DNA of 45,684 bases from a virus, in the IMG/VR virus record IMGVR_UViG_3300027503_000029, positions 1 through 45,684 of that record. One strand, written 5' to 3'. The notes under the pieces are model-generated. The model did no database searches, was not told where the DNA came from, and saw only the letters and a program-made list of their open reading frames with translations. Positions 22,616-30,879 of this stretch are shown piece after piece (within the stretch, counting starts at the first letter, position 1; the number at the start of each line of letters is the position of its first letter). The translations under genes were made by a program, and so were the position numbers.

Positions 22616-24487
22616 ATGCAACAGAGCATCATCGACTGGGGCAGTGTTCGCTTGTGGAACGTCCAGCTTCAACTGTCGCAAGATCAGGTGTACGACCAGA
22701 CCGACACGAACCCCAGCTACACGCGGTTTACGATCGTCGCCTCTGGACTGGTTCGCGAGTGGGAACACAGCTACGACACTCCGAAAGGTGTTTACTCGGG
22801 CAAGGTGACTTACGGGGTAGATATATCCGATCCACCAACGGCGAATGACACCCTGCCATCAACTCTGACCGAGAACATGGAAGATTGGCGGGACCGTGTA
22901 GGCCACCGACAACGCCTGGCCGTGCGGATCGGTTGCGACTCGACGGGCGACAATGGGCAGTTTCTGCTCTGGGCACAGCCTTATCAGGATGGCACGACCG
23001 AGCTGTGGACGGCAGAAGGATCCGCATCGACTAAATGCTGGTACGACTGCAATGCCGGACCGAAATGCCGGTCGTTTCACGTTGAGCGAATTTACGCCGG
23101 TCACGCTGCTCGAGTAGTCGCCACATTTGAGGTCTGTATCCCGTGGTGTCAGGACTACGGCGGTACGCTGCGAAAGATTCTCGAACATACGTGGTCAGTC
23201 GCCGATTCGATCGACAACAACAGCTACACGACTCGCCGATACAGCGGTCGCGTGAAGGTGGCGAATCCGTACGTTGACCCAAATCTTCTGAGGTCGATCG
23301 TGGTACCGCCGTTAGCTGCTGGCATGCGGCGAAGCTCGATGGACTTCCAAGTGGAGGCTGACGGTCGAACATTGGCATATACGATCCTGGACAAAGAGGT
23401 GGCCTACTCGGCTCCACTTCCAGCCAGTTCGATGTCTATTCAGGCCACCGAGTCGATCAGTTTGGGGCGTCCCGTGCTGCACACCGCATTGAGTGTGAGG
23501 CTGGAGGGGGATCGCAATGTCTCCAAGAAAGCGTTGGCAGCTCTGGCTGTCGCCATCGCCGAGGAGCGGATTGTCGGACTGTCGGTCGCAAACAATGCTG
23601 CGGATAAGACAGTTCTGGTGGAAGACCTGTCCTTAACGGAGTTCACGAGTCAGGACAACCCGGTTTCCATTGAACTGCGATTGTCGGTCCAACATCTCAG
23701 AAATGACGGGGCGGCATTCAACGGGGCTAATGGGGCATTCGGAAAGGATATTCTCGGAGCGGCGTTTCCGGTCGCGGGATACGACGCCAACGTCAGCGAT
23801 GACCCCGGCACTGAGGGGCCGATATCACTGCTCGGTGCGATGCGGTCTCAGCTGATGTCAGTGTGTGTCGGACTACCTGCTATCAAGGACGGCAGCTACT
23901 CCAGCGGCGATGACATTGAGGGGGCGATATCGGACCCAGCCAGTCCGCCAACAGTAACCGCCAGAACGGTTCCCACGGGATCAACAACGAAGCCAAGTTG
24001 GGTGTCCGTGCAGTTTGCGACGGCGATCTACACGCAATATCAGGTCGATTCGATCTATGACACCAGCTACCAACGGTCACAGCTTCCAATTGCCGGCTTG
24101 GCTTCCAGCTACACGGCTGGCGATGCGACATGCTCAGTGGTCGGGCTGGGATACCCGATGACGACTCGCACGATTCGGATTGAAGCCACACGCCACGGCG
24201 ATCCACCGCTTTTGCAAGAACCAAAAGACACCTGGACTACTGGCAGCGGTTCCACGGCGATGACGTTTACAAGGCTTCGGACAAAGGTCGCCCCCACGAC
24301 TCCCGTAAAGTCGGCAGTCGGTCAAAACGTCTGGACTGTTCGGGCAGAGTACGTCTATGCCTGCTCACGCAACCCGCTCAACAGTGAAGCCCTGGCGGTC
24401 GGTCTTGATCCAACGTGGACGGGATCGGTTCCCACTCTGCCGTCTGGCACGCTCGACACCTTTGACGAGACCTCCACCATGTCTTAA
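22616..24487 (+). CDS. Large tail/baseplate protein, 623 aa
   Basis: SD GAGG (22607-22610), ATG 22616. Long beta-rich protein with no signal peptide. N-terminus MQQSIIDWGSVRLWNVQLQL, a central Cys-containing region (KCWYDCNAGPKCRSF) and a Thr/Ser-rich C-terminus. Position after the probable tape measure suits a distal tail or baseplate component. Family not recognised. An intrinsic terminator follows 22 nt after its stop. Confidence 0.58.
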   Translation: MQQSIIDWGSVRLWNVQLQLSQDQVYDQTDTNPSYTRFTIVASGLVREWEHSYDTPKGVYSGKVTYGVDISDPPTANDTLPSTLTENMEDWRDRVGHRQRLAVRIGCDSTGDNGQFLLWAQPYQDGTTELWTAEGSASTKCWYDCNAGPKCRSFHVERIYAGHAARVVATFEVCIPWCQDYGGTLRKILEHTWSVADSIDNNSYTTRRYSGRVKVANPYVDPNLLRSIVVPPLAAGMRRSSMDFQVEADGRTLAYTILDKEVAYSAPLPASSMSIQATESISLGRPVLHTALSVRLEGDRNVSKKALAALAVAIAEERIVGLSVANNAADKTVLVEDLSLTEFTSQDNPVSIELRLSVQHLRNDGAAFNGANGAFGKDILGAAFPVAGYDANVSDDPGTEGPISLLGAMRSQLMSVCVGLPAIKDGSYSSGDDIEGAISDPASPPTVTARTVPTGSTTKPSWVSVQFATAIYTQYQVDSIYDTSYQRSQLPIAGLASSYTAGDATCSVVGLGYPMTTRTIRIEATRHGDPPLLQEPKDTWTTGSGSTAMTFTRLRTKVAPTTPVKSAVGQNVWTVRAEYVYACSRNPLNSEALAVGLDPTWTGSVPTLPSGTLDTFDETSTMS

Positions 24488-24509
24488 ATCGCCGCGGCCC
24501 CTGCGGCGG

Positions 24510-24546
24510 GCCGGGTTGTAGCTTCCCTCAAGTTCCCCGGCTTTTT
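24510..24546 (+). terminator. Intrinsic terminator between tail genes
   Basis: GCCGGG (24510-24515) pairs with CCCGGC (24536-24541), then TTTTT (24542-24546). The next ATG (24570) is 23 nt downstream, again too close for a promoter. Confidence 0.75.
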
Positions 24547-24569
24547 CTCACACCTGACGAGTTCCTACG

Positions 24570-25085
24570 ATGCCCGGAAACGGTTTCACAGCGACGGCAA
24601 TCTCTGCAACGCAGGAAGATATCCTGTCGGGGATGGCGGACCTGCTTCGGGCTGAGTTCAGCGAATGGGACACGACTGCCATCTACTGGACTGACAATCC
24701 GAAACCTGAGGTCAGCCAAAACCTTGACCTCTTCATCCAGCTCACCCCTGGCGGCGGATCGTTCAATCAGGGCATTCTGCAAGGCGGTCCGCGGGCCGAG
24801 GAAACTTCGCTGGTCGGAGTGACGATCTGGCGGCGGTCCGTAATTGATGACGCTGGACGTGCTCAAGATTCGCTGTTCAACACCTCCGAGGGTCTTCTCA
24901 AAATCAAGCGGCGTGTCCTCAAAGCCTTGACCGGCAAGATGCTGGTTGATGGCTCTGGCAACCAGATTGCGACTGGAACGATCACACCGCAGCAGGCACT
25001 GGAGCCAGACACCGGGGCGACTGATCCGCCATTGGATCGACTCGCTATGTACTTCCAAGTTCCATTCGACTGGGATCTATCATGA
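24570..25085 (+). CDS. Putative minor tail protein, 171 aa
   Basis: Starts MPGNGFTATAISATQEDIL and contains ADLLRAEFSEWDTTAIYW and a later LLKIKRRVLKALTGKMLV. The mixed alpha/beta pattern resembles tail-completion or terminator-type proteins, but identity is not established. Its stop overlaps the next start (ATGA at 25082). Confidence 0.5.
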   Translation: MPGNGFTATAISATQEDILSGMADLLRAEFSEWDTTAIYWTDNPKPEVSQNLDLFIQLTPGGGSFNQGILQGGPRAEETSLVGVTIWRRSVIDDAGRAQDSLFNTSEGLLKIKRRVLKALTGKMLVDGSGNQIATGTITPQQALEPDTGATDPPLDRLAMYFQVPFDWDLS

Positions 25086-25276
25086 TCGAACCGAAGATGC
25101 GAAGAGACTTTCAGGCAGGCGGCGGGTTTGCTGTCTACGTTGCCGACGAGACGGTCAACACCTCAACGACTGACCCAACTGCAGGAGCGCCGGCCGAAAC
25201 CGCGAAACCACCTGCGACTGATGATGACGAGACTGTTCCACCGGAAGGCGACTGCGAAGGCTGTACCAAGCGATGA
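25082..25276 (+). CDS. Small acidic protein, 64 aa
   Basis: Coupled on both sides by ATGA overlaps. The first third is ordinary (MIEPKMRRDFQAGGGFAVYV), the rest is disordered Thr/Pro/Asp/Glu-rich, ending DCEGCTKR. Probably a small tail-assembly or accessory factor; no family recognised. Confidence 0.55.
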   Translation: MIEPKMRRDFQAGGGFAVYVADETVNTSTTDPTAGAPAETAKPPATDDDETVPPEGDCEGCTKR

Positions 25277-26841
25277 TTGAGTTTGCCGGTGTCAATCCGC
25301 TGATCCCAACCCCGGAACTTGAGCAGTGGGTAAACGCTCATCTGCCGCTGGGTCTGGCTCAATATTTCACCCCTGCCGGTGGAGGGGCGGAACTGAGCGG
25401 TACGGCTCCGGCGATCACTCGCAACACATGGGGTGAATCGTTTCAGCCAAAGGTGAATTGCCTGTACTGGCCAACGGGAGCCAGCCGCTGGGCCTGCATG
25501 CTGTTGCTGGTTGACAGCGACATGGTCGATACGATCATCTCGGCCACTTCCGAGGCGGTATCGCTCAACTACAAAGCCGTAGCGGCACAATTGAAGATTG
25601 CCGACAGTAGGTTTAACGGGACAATCGCAGATGACGCCTGGACACTCGACTCCGATGATCGGTATGTCGGACTGTCGACTCAGATGTATGCCCTGACGCC
25701 GCATCCGGTGGCTGACCATGGGACCAGCGACAAGAAGCTCTATGTCTTGCCGATCGTGGACGCCCGGTACTGGTGGCAGTGGGTGAATATCGGGGACGGA
25801 ATCGCCGATCCGCCTCACACGTGGTCGGTTATCCTGGACCATCTTAACGGACGATTTGGACCAGTCGGTACGGTCACGTTGGACACCAGCGACACGGTTC
25901 CGGCAGGTTACGGAACCACGTTCGACCTGTGGACGGATGACCGAAAGTACGCTCCGATCGGTCTGACGCTCGATAGCTTGGCTCGCATGATCGGCATGCG
26001 ATTCGTGCGGAACATCGACGGCAGCACGATTCTGAACCGCTACCCGGACGCCGGAGAAATCTGGGATGGAAACGTGGTCACGGCATCGCGAACCACGGTA
26101 TACGGTCAGTGGGATTTGATGGCCGGCGGAGAGTTCTCGAAACGCGGCACGGCGACGATCCCCCAGAAGGTGCGAGTCGTCGATAACCGCAGTGTCGACC
26201 TGACTGTCAATTCGATCGATGTCGGTGCCACATACTACGTCGAGAACACAGAAGCAACGATCTTTGCCGCTGTTCCCAGTGGAGTGACTGCCAGCGACTT
26301 CAAGACTGCCGTTGCAAATGACTGGATTGGATGGCGAAGAACAAAGAAAGGCGACCTGGCGTACTGCGGAGTTAAGGCATGGGACTTCACCGGGTATGAA
26401 GATGTCGCGATATTCGAGCATCGAGCGGACCAGCTATCGACTCGTATTATCACTTTGCCGGAGAATCTCGGGATCTACTCTCTGGGCGGCGGCTCAGCCA
26501 CTAAATGCGTTTCGACGATCGACTTCCGGTTTCTCAATTTCCCGGCCAGCGGCAACGGCAAGATTGACTTGACTTACAACTCTGTGACCGAAGAAATCAC
26601 ATTCAATGTGTCCAGCGATCTCGACACGGATGTGAAGACCGCGATTGACGCTCACAGCGAGTTTGTCGCCGCGTCCAAGGAATGCACCATTGCAGGCGGG
26701 ACTGGTCGCATGAACGGCGGCAACGTGCTTATCTCGCTGCCGGACGGGGCAACTGCCGATTGGAAGTCTCAGAGCCTTGTGCGATCGGCGTTCGCTCCAT
26801 ACCCGCAGTTTGTCGCCTGGGAAACGGGGCCGTGCGGATGA
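25273..26841 (+). CDS. Tail/baseplate protein, 522 aa
   Basis: ATGA overlap with the upstream gene. Long beta-rich sequence, e.g. DARYWWQWVNIGDGIADPP, TTVYGQWDLMAGGEFSKRG and KIDLTYNSVTEEITFNVSS. No transmembrane segment or catalytic motif is seen. Location among structural genes supports a baseplate or tail-tip role. Family not recognised. Confidence 0.58.
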   Translation: MIEFAGVNPLIPTPELEQWVNAHLPLGLAQYFTPAGGGAELSGTAPAITRNTWGESFQPKVNCLYWPTGASRWACMLLLVDSDMVDTIISATSEAVSLNYKAVAAQLKIADSRFNGTIADDAWTLDSDDRYVGLSTQMYALTPHPVADHGTSDKKLYVLPIVDARYWWQWVNIGDGIADPPHTWSVILDHLNGRFGPVGTVTLDTSDTVPAGYGTTFDLWTDDRKYAPIGLTLDSLARMIGMRFVRNIDGSTILNRYPDAGEIWDGNVVTASRTTVYGQWDLMAGGEFSKRGTATIPQKVRVVDNRSVDLTVNSIDVGATYYVENTEATIFAAVPSGVTASDFKTAVANDWIGWRRTKKGDLAYCGVKAWDFTGYEDVAIFEHRADQLSTRIITLPENLGIYSLGGGSATKCVSTIDFRFLNFPASGNGKIDLTYNSVTEEITFNVSSDLDTDVKTAIDAHSEFVAASKECTIAGGTGRMNGGNVLISLPDGATADWKSQSLVRSAFAPYPQFVAWETGPCG

Positions 26842-27878
26842 CAAGGCAATTCTGCAAACCTCACTGTCTGCCCCAGATAAACACCGTCCTGGAATGCCAG
26901 AGCAGCGATACGAAAATCTGCTGCATTGAGTTGAACCTGGAACTCACCGGATGTGATGCGGACTACGGCGACGACCTGACCTACGATGGACTTCACACCT
27001 ACCAAGCAGGAGATGTGGACTGCAATCCAACGGCATTTACAGCGGTCGGGTACAACCGCAGTGGATCGGCAATGTGGTCCACGCAGGGCGGTGAGAACGT
27101 CCCGTATCGCTGTCTAGGAGACTTCTGGGTACTGGCAACTCCCAACTACATCATCGCCGTCGAATGGTTCTCCCGATGCGATTCCAACATTGTCGACATG
27201 GTTGTCTGGACGCAGATGGAATATCGGTTTGGTGGCGTGAGCTGGCTTCAAGGTCCGCGGTACTTGGTCGGATACCTGGAAACAACTGCCGACTGGTACT
27301 TGTCGGTCCCGCTGACGATTCCCTGTGCTGTCAAGTATACGAACTGGCCGCCGAACAACGTCAGCGTACCGATGTCCCAGTTTTACGAATACAATGAAAT
27401 CATTGACTGCGGTCGAGTTACCTCGCTGTCCGTGAATTTGAACTGCCCAGCCGCTCCGTGTGATGGCTACCCATGCTACCCGAGCTGCGTAATCAATATG
27501 TGCGATGGAAACGTGAACGCCTCGCTGCTGTTCTGGAATTTGGACTGTGACGGATCGACAGGCGATCATGACGGGCAGTTCACATGGGGCGGAACTGGAG
27601 GCGGATCAGGGTCCGACCAGTTTCAAGCGGCGGACTGGCCATCGTCTGTGGGATTGGGGACGCCGACAATCGAATGCGTGTCCGGAAATCTGGTTCTGGA
27701 CAACGTACCGATATTTGGCGGCACGTACGGACCGTTCACTATGTCGCCAGATTGCACGGACGGCGAATATTCCTGGACATACACGTTCACCGATCCAGCA
27801 GGCGGCGGCTCTGGCGGCGGGCCGGGCGAATTCTGCATTCTGACAATCTACACGAATAACTCCGGGGCACTGCCATGA
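26838..27878 (+). CDS. Cys-rich tail protein, 346 aa
   Basis: Starts within the upstream stop (ATGA at 26838). Unusually rich in Cys (FCKPHCLPQ, KICCIELNLELTGCDADYG, CDGYPCYPSCVINMC) with Trp/Tyr, and has a Gly-rich C-terminal linker (GGGSGGGPGEF) before a final strand. The cysteines could form disulfides or bind metal in an exposed fibre or tip. Host binding is an inference from position and composition. Confidence 0.55.
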   Translation: MTRQFCKPHCLPQINTVLECQSSDTKICCIELNLELTGCDADYGDDLTYDGLHTYQAGDVDCNPTAFTAVGYNRSGSAMWSTQGGENVPYRCLGDFWVLATPNYIIAVEWFSRCDSNIVDMVVWTQMEYRFGGVSWLQGPRYLVGYLETTADWYLSVPLTIPCAVKYTNWPPNNVSVPMSQFYEYNEIIDCGRVTSLSVNLNCPAAPCDGYPCYPSCVINMCDGNVNASLLFWNLDCDGSTGDHDGQFTWGGTGGGSGSDQFQAADWPSSVGLGTPTIECVSGNLVLDNVPIFGGTYGPFTMSPDCTDGEYSWTYTFTDPAGGGSGGGPGEFCILTIYTNNSGALP

Positions 27879-28225
27879 GCGACCTGCCGCCTGCGTCTGA
27901 TCCTGTCGCACGGGCAAACGCTCTGAGGGCACGGATGAACGCTCGGAATGGCGTTGCACCTGTCGAGCGTCCGGCGGCTCCGGCGAAGCGTCTGGACTGG
28001 TTCGCCGAGGTCGGAGAGTGTCAGTATCGACAAGGCCCGGAAGTGGTCCTAGCGTGCGGATGCGGCGGAACAGGGCGAGTCGTGATGCGGGACTGTTCCG
28101 AGACGCCGGGAACCAGATGCGTGGCGACAGATGCTGCACGGCAAGGACTGCTGAAGAATCATCGCGAGATTTACGACTCAGTCAGGGTTTGCAATGGGTG
28201 CGAGATTATTCTTCGCAAAGCCTGA
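27875..28225 (+). CDS. Cys-containing hypothetical protein, 116 aa
   Basis: ATGA overlap with the previous gene; last gene of the + strand block. N-terminus is Ala/Arg-rich (SDPVARANALRARMNARNG). The C-terminal half has LACGCGGTGRVVMRDC and VCNGCEIILRKA, plausible zinc ligands. It ends just before a convergent terminator. Function unknown. Confidence 0.58.
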   Translation: MSDLPPASDPVARANALRARMNARNGVAPVERPAAPAKRLDWFAEVGECQYRQGPEVVLACGCGGTGRVVMRDCSETPGTRCVATDAARQGLLKNHREIYDSVRVCNGCEIILRKA

Positions 28226-28237
28226 CAATACCGACTA

Positions 28238-28267
28238 CTTTCCAGTTGAAGTCTGACAACTGAAAAC
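28238..28267. terminator. Bidirectional terminator between convergent blocks
   Basis: CAGTTG (28243-28248) pairs with CAACTG (28257-28262) around an 8-nt loop. TTT on the left and AAAA on the right extend the stem and supply a short U-tract in either direction. It lies between the last + gene (stop 28225) and the end of the - gene at 28280. The stem is weak. Confidence 0.45.
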
Positions 28268-28279
28268 CGCGAGACATGC

Positions 28280-28621
28280 TCACTCTCTCCCATCGTAGAA
28301 GTCCGCCCGGACCGGCGTAGGCACAACGTCTGGCGAGTGGTCTTTCTGCTCAATCACCGGCTCTTCCGCCGTCAATGGCTTTCGCTCGATCGCCTTGATG
28401 GCCGCATCGATGGCAACGCCCTGCTTGAGAATTCTCTCACACAGAGCCTTCCTCTCTTCGGTGTCAGTGCGTATCGCAAGTGTCACATCGTAGGCTAGAA
28501 AGCAGGCCAGCAGCATCGCCGCAGCTTGAACCCACATCGCCGCATGCAGCGACATGCCGATGTTGCTGTCCGGTTTCGGTTGTGCCGCCATTGGCACAGA
28601 TTCGCTCGTGTCCACGTTCAT
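28280..28621 (-). CDS. Small membrane protein, 113 aa
   Basis: One transmembrane helix near residues 28-47 (HAAMWVQAAAMLLACFLAYD) preceded by a polar N-terminus and followed by a helical charged tail (ERKALCERILKQGVAID). It is the last gene of the minus-strand cassette of small membrane proteins. A lysis accessory (holin- or spanin-like) role is possible but unproven. Confidence 0.55.
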   Translation of the reverse strand: MNVDTSESVPMAAQPKPDSNIGMSLHAAMWVQAAAMLLACFLAYDVTLAIRTDTEERKALCERILKQGVAIDAAIKAIERKPLTAEEPVIEQKDHSPDVVPTPVRADFYDGRE

Positions 28622-28747
28622 TCCCCTTGCCTGAACTGGTAAGGATTACTTGACAGTTGAAATCCCCTGGCACAATCAAACCTCATGGCTGAACTGAGGT
28701 CAAGAAAAAACCTCCATCAAGTAGCGAAAATGTCACAAGTCGGAAGC

Positions 28748-28803
28748 CGGGCAACTGGGATCGAACCAGTCCGGATAGCCCCATACCCCCTGCCGGGTGC
28801 CCG
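28748..28803 (-). other. tRNA-like T-arm element in a 216-bp gap
   Basis: Read on the minus strand, ACTGG-TTCGATC-CCAGT (28770-28754) is a perfect T-arm with the conserved TTCGA loop. Six outer pairs CGGGCA/TGCCCG (28803-28798 with 28753-28748) mimic an acceptor end. No D-arm, normal anticodon arm or CCA is present, so it is not a functional tRNA. The outer pairs compete with a separate hairpin, GCCCGTG/CACGGGC (28799-28823). It may be a tRNA-derived remnant, an attachment-site-like sequence or a structured 3' end. The rest of gap 28622-28837 holds no convincing gene. Confidence 0.4.
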
Positions 28804-28837
28804 TGCGATTGCGAGACACGGGCGATGGAATGGCGGT

Positions 28838-29152
28838 TCACGCGATGCCATTATCGAACAGCTTCTTCTCTAGTTCGGAGATGCGGGCCTTGAGTGCCAC
28901 GACGTCGCTTTTCTCCATTCCAAATCCGGTAAAATGGTTTGCCAGCATGCCAGCCGTAAACGCTCCACCGATGAAAAATAGAAACACTCCACCTGACTGG
29001 GACAGTGAATCGGCGACGTACTGAGACAGAGTAAACCTCAAACCCCATCCGATGAATAGCCCTGCGTCCAAAAGTCCACCAGCTGTAATCACCAGTCCCA
29101 TGGTCAGCAGAAACGATCCCCAGACTTTATTGGTCGGTTGCATCACATCCAC
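28838..29152 (-). CDS. Putative holin-like protein, 104 aa
   Basis: Two hydrophobic segments (residues ~11-35, GSFLLTMGLVITAGGLLDAG, and ~54-72, GGVFLFFIGGAFTAGMLA) are followed by a charged coiled-coil tail (KARISELEKKLFDNGIA). Size and topology fit a holin, which permeabilises the inner membrane at lysis. Holins share little sequence, so this is topology-based. Confidence 0.5.
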   Translation of the reverse strand: MDVMQPTNKVWGSFLLTMGLVITAGGLLDAGLFIGWGLRFTLSQYVADSLSQSGGVFLFFIGGAFTAGMLANHFTGFGMEKSDVVALKARISELEKKLFDNGIA

Positions 29153-29790
29153 CTCAATCGAGGAAGCCCCCAGCCGATCACGCCTGAGGTCTCAAAGTCG
29201 CCGTAATCACGACCGATCGTGATTGATGACAGCGTTGTATTCGTCACTCGCCGCAAAATTCCAAGTCCGAAGATGCCATCACTGCCGAACTGTACCTGCG
29301 GAGGATCACTCCAAGTCAGCTTTGCAGCCTGACCATCCCAAGTGACCTGCGGGATGAGTGAACCGAATCGCACCTGACCGATATTCAACTGGAGCCACTT
29401 GCCCGTGCAGATCACTCGCTGGATGTTGTTGCGGTAGGCCATCTGAATCATCTTCTCGGATGGTTCCCCGCCGAACAACGAATATGTGAGGTACAGGCTC
29501 AACTCGCTGTCAGTGATAATCGGGGACCGCTCCGCAATCGAAACGGTCCCGATCTCGACATCGTTGGCTTCCAGCTTCAAACAGTTTCCGGCCGCCGCGT
29601 AGGCCAAGATCAGATCGACCAAGCCGCGAGATTGCGGAACTTCCTTCGTCCATAGACCTGCTGCCCTGCCCTGCTTTCGCCTGCGATCTGCGTCCCGAGG
29701 CGATTCAGAATGTCCAATGGCGGTCGCAATCGACTCTGCGAAGTCGAGCCACTGGACTGGTTGCACGCTGGAAGCTCCGCGAACCTGCAT
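29143..29790 (-). CDS. Hypothetical protein, 215 aa
   Basis: Overlaps the holin-like gene start by a few bases. Text such as LVDLILAYAAAGNCLKLEAN and IITDSELSLYLTYSLFGG, and a beta-rich C-terminus (FGSLIPQVTWDGQAAKLTW, GVIGWGLPRLRWM), suggests a soluble or virion protein. No family recognised. Confidence 0.6.
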   Translation of the reverse strand: MQVRGASSVQPVQWLDFAESIATAIGHSESPRDADRRRKQGRAAGLWTKEVPQSRGLVDLILAYAAAGNCLKLEANDVEIGTVSIAERSPIITDSELSLYLTYSLFGGEPSEKMIQMAYRNNIQRVICTGKWLQLNIGQVRFGSLIPQVTWDGQAAKLTWSDPPQVQFGSDGIFGLGILRRVTNTTLSSITIGRDYGDFETSGVIGWGLPRLRWM

Positions 29791-29792
29791 GA

Positions 29793-30122
29793 TTACAACC
29801 CCATCAGTTTCAACTGGACCTGTCGATTCTCGATCAACTGCTCACGAAGGGCGATGTTGGCTTCTCGACTTTTGATTGCCTCTTCGACTGACATCGGTGC
29901 AATAACCAGATCGCTGCCTTGAGGTGCAGTCGATCCATACCCGCCCTGTCCCATTTGGCACGCATACAGGGCGTATAACGCAGCCATGCGGGCCGTGACC
30001 GCCGACTGGTACGCATTGGACGCGATCGTGTAATCGGCCATTGCGATAGCCACATTGGCCGCAGCGATCGCTTCATCGATCTGAGCCAGATTGTAAGCGT
30101 CCTGTTCCGCTTGACATGCCAT
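29793..30122 (-). CDS. Ala-rich helical protein, 109 aa
   Basis: ATG 30122 is selected for AAGGAG eight bases upstream on the minus strand; longer in-frame starts lack an SD. Long Ala-rich helices (AQIDEAIAAANVAIAMADYT, SAVTARMAALYALYACQMG) and a charged C-terminal helix (EEAIKSREANIALREQLIE). Its 5' end overlaps the upstream gene by 50 nt. Function unknown. Confidence 0.6.
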   Translation of the reverse strand: MACQAEQDAYNLAQIDEAIAAANVAIAMADYTIASNAYQSAVTARMAALYALYACQMGQGGYGSTAPQGSDLVIAPMSVEEAIKSREANIALREQLIENRQVQLKLMGL

Positions 30123-30321
30123 TGAGATACTCCTTCGAGAGTTGTTCCCTGAGTCGCGAGGCTTCGGACTCAGGAGTGTTGATGTTGACTTGTTGAAGAT
30201 TGCCACCAACTGGAGAGTCTGGAGGCGACTGATTTCGGCTGAGTGCAAACAGGAATATCGAAAACGTGCATGAAGCTGCGAACGTTCCAAGGCTCATCAG
30301 CTTGGCTTGCCTCCATGTCAC
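30073..30321 (-). CDS. Small membrane protein, 82 aa
   Basis: GTG 30321 overlaps the previous stop (GTGA) and has GGAGG about ten bases upstream. One transmembrane segment near the N-terminus (LMSLGTFAASCTFSIFLFAL), then a polar tail (EASRLREQLSKEYLNGMSS). The 50-nt overlap with the next gene is typical of lysis cassettes, where spanin genes may nest, but no lipobox or spanin motif is clear. Confidence 0.5.
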   Translation of the reverse strand: MTWRQAKLMSLGTFAASCTFSIFLFALSRNQSPPDSPVGGNLQQVNINTPESEASRLREQLSKEYLNGMSSGTGRLQSGSDR

Positions 30322-30668
30322 GCATTCGATACCTCCGTCCCCTTGGCCTGCTGAGGGGGCGTCTTGCATGTGTTCTCCTGAATCCGTGCCAAGACTACTG
30401 AGTTGGCTTCGATGTTGGTTCTCACTTGGTGCATGTCGTCGCTGATCTTGTTGATCGCAGCGGTCCCCTGCACCTGAGTCTCCTTCAGTGTATCAATCAA
30501 GCTGTTGTGCTTTTCCAGGAACTCGTCAACCTTCGGCTTGGCGTAGGCGATGGCGTCATTGCCGCGAGCCTTCAGCCAGCCCCAGAATCGGTACAAGGCA
30601 CCTCCCAGTGCTGTGCCGATTCCAGCGATGATCGTCCAGGTTTCGCCGTCGATGTTTGCGAATGCCAT
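30318..30668 (-). CDS. Holin-like or tail-associated membrane protein, 116 aa
   Basis: N-terminal hydrophobic stretch TWTIIAGIGTALGGALYRFW, then a long helical region (FLEKHNSLIDTLKETQVQG, MHQVRTNIEANSVVLARIQE). Second holin candidate of the cassette. Between its start and the upstream lipoprotein gene lies a 211-bp gap without a convincing ORF or promoter. Confidence 0.5.
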   Translation of the reverse strand: MAFANIDGETWTIIAGIGTALGGALYRFWGWLKARGNDAIAYAKPKVDEFLEKHNSLIDTLKETQVQGTAAINKISDDMHQVRTNIEANSVVLARIQENTCKTPPQQAKGTEVSNA

Positions 30669-30879
30669 CTGGTTGACTCCGTTCAGAAAAAGCGGGCTGC
30701 GTTTTCGTTCGATCGCTATGCAGCCTTCGGAAATGCCCTGTCACCTGAGTTTTGTGCTTATCGCCAGTTCAGTCGCTGCGAACGATTCGGCTGGCAATGG
30801 CCTCAGAAGGGGATGACAAGCCGCTCGATACTGCCACGGTTTGATTCTTCACGCCAGAGGCGTCCCCTACCACGTGTGT

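Noticed and set aside
23811-23830. TGAGGG at ~23812 as a further hexaloop hairpin
   Set aside because: Flanking bases do not pair beyond one closing pair; several other TGAGGG/CCCTCA sites (e.g. 16902, 24526, 27926, 39364) fail the same test or reach only about four pairs.
28650-28678. TTGACA at 28650 as a promoter
   Set aside because: The sequence at the expected -10 (CAATCA) has almost no match, and no plus-strand gene follows.
28741-28823. Complete tRNA gene
   Set aside because: Only the T-arm and a partial acceptor match; D-arm, a normal anticodon arm and 3' end are missing.
28685-28873. Plus-strand ORF of 62 codons across the tRNA-like element
   Set aside because: No SD, unusual composition, overlaps the holin-like gene on the other strand and the structured element; likely a chance frame.
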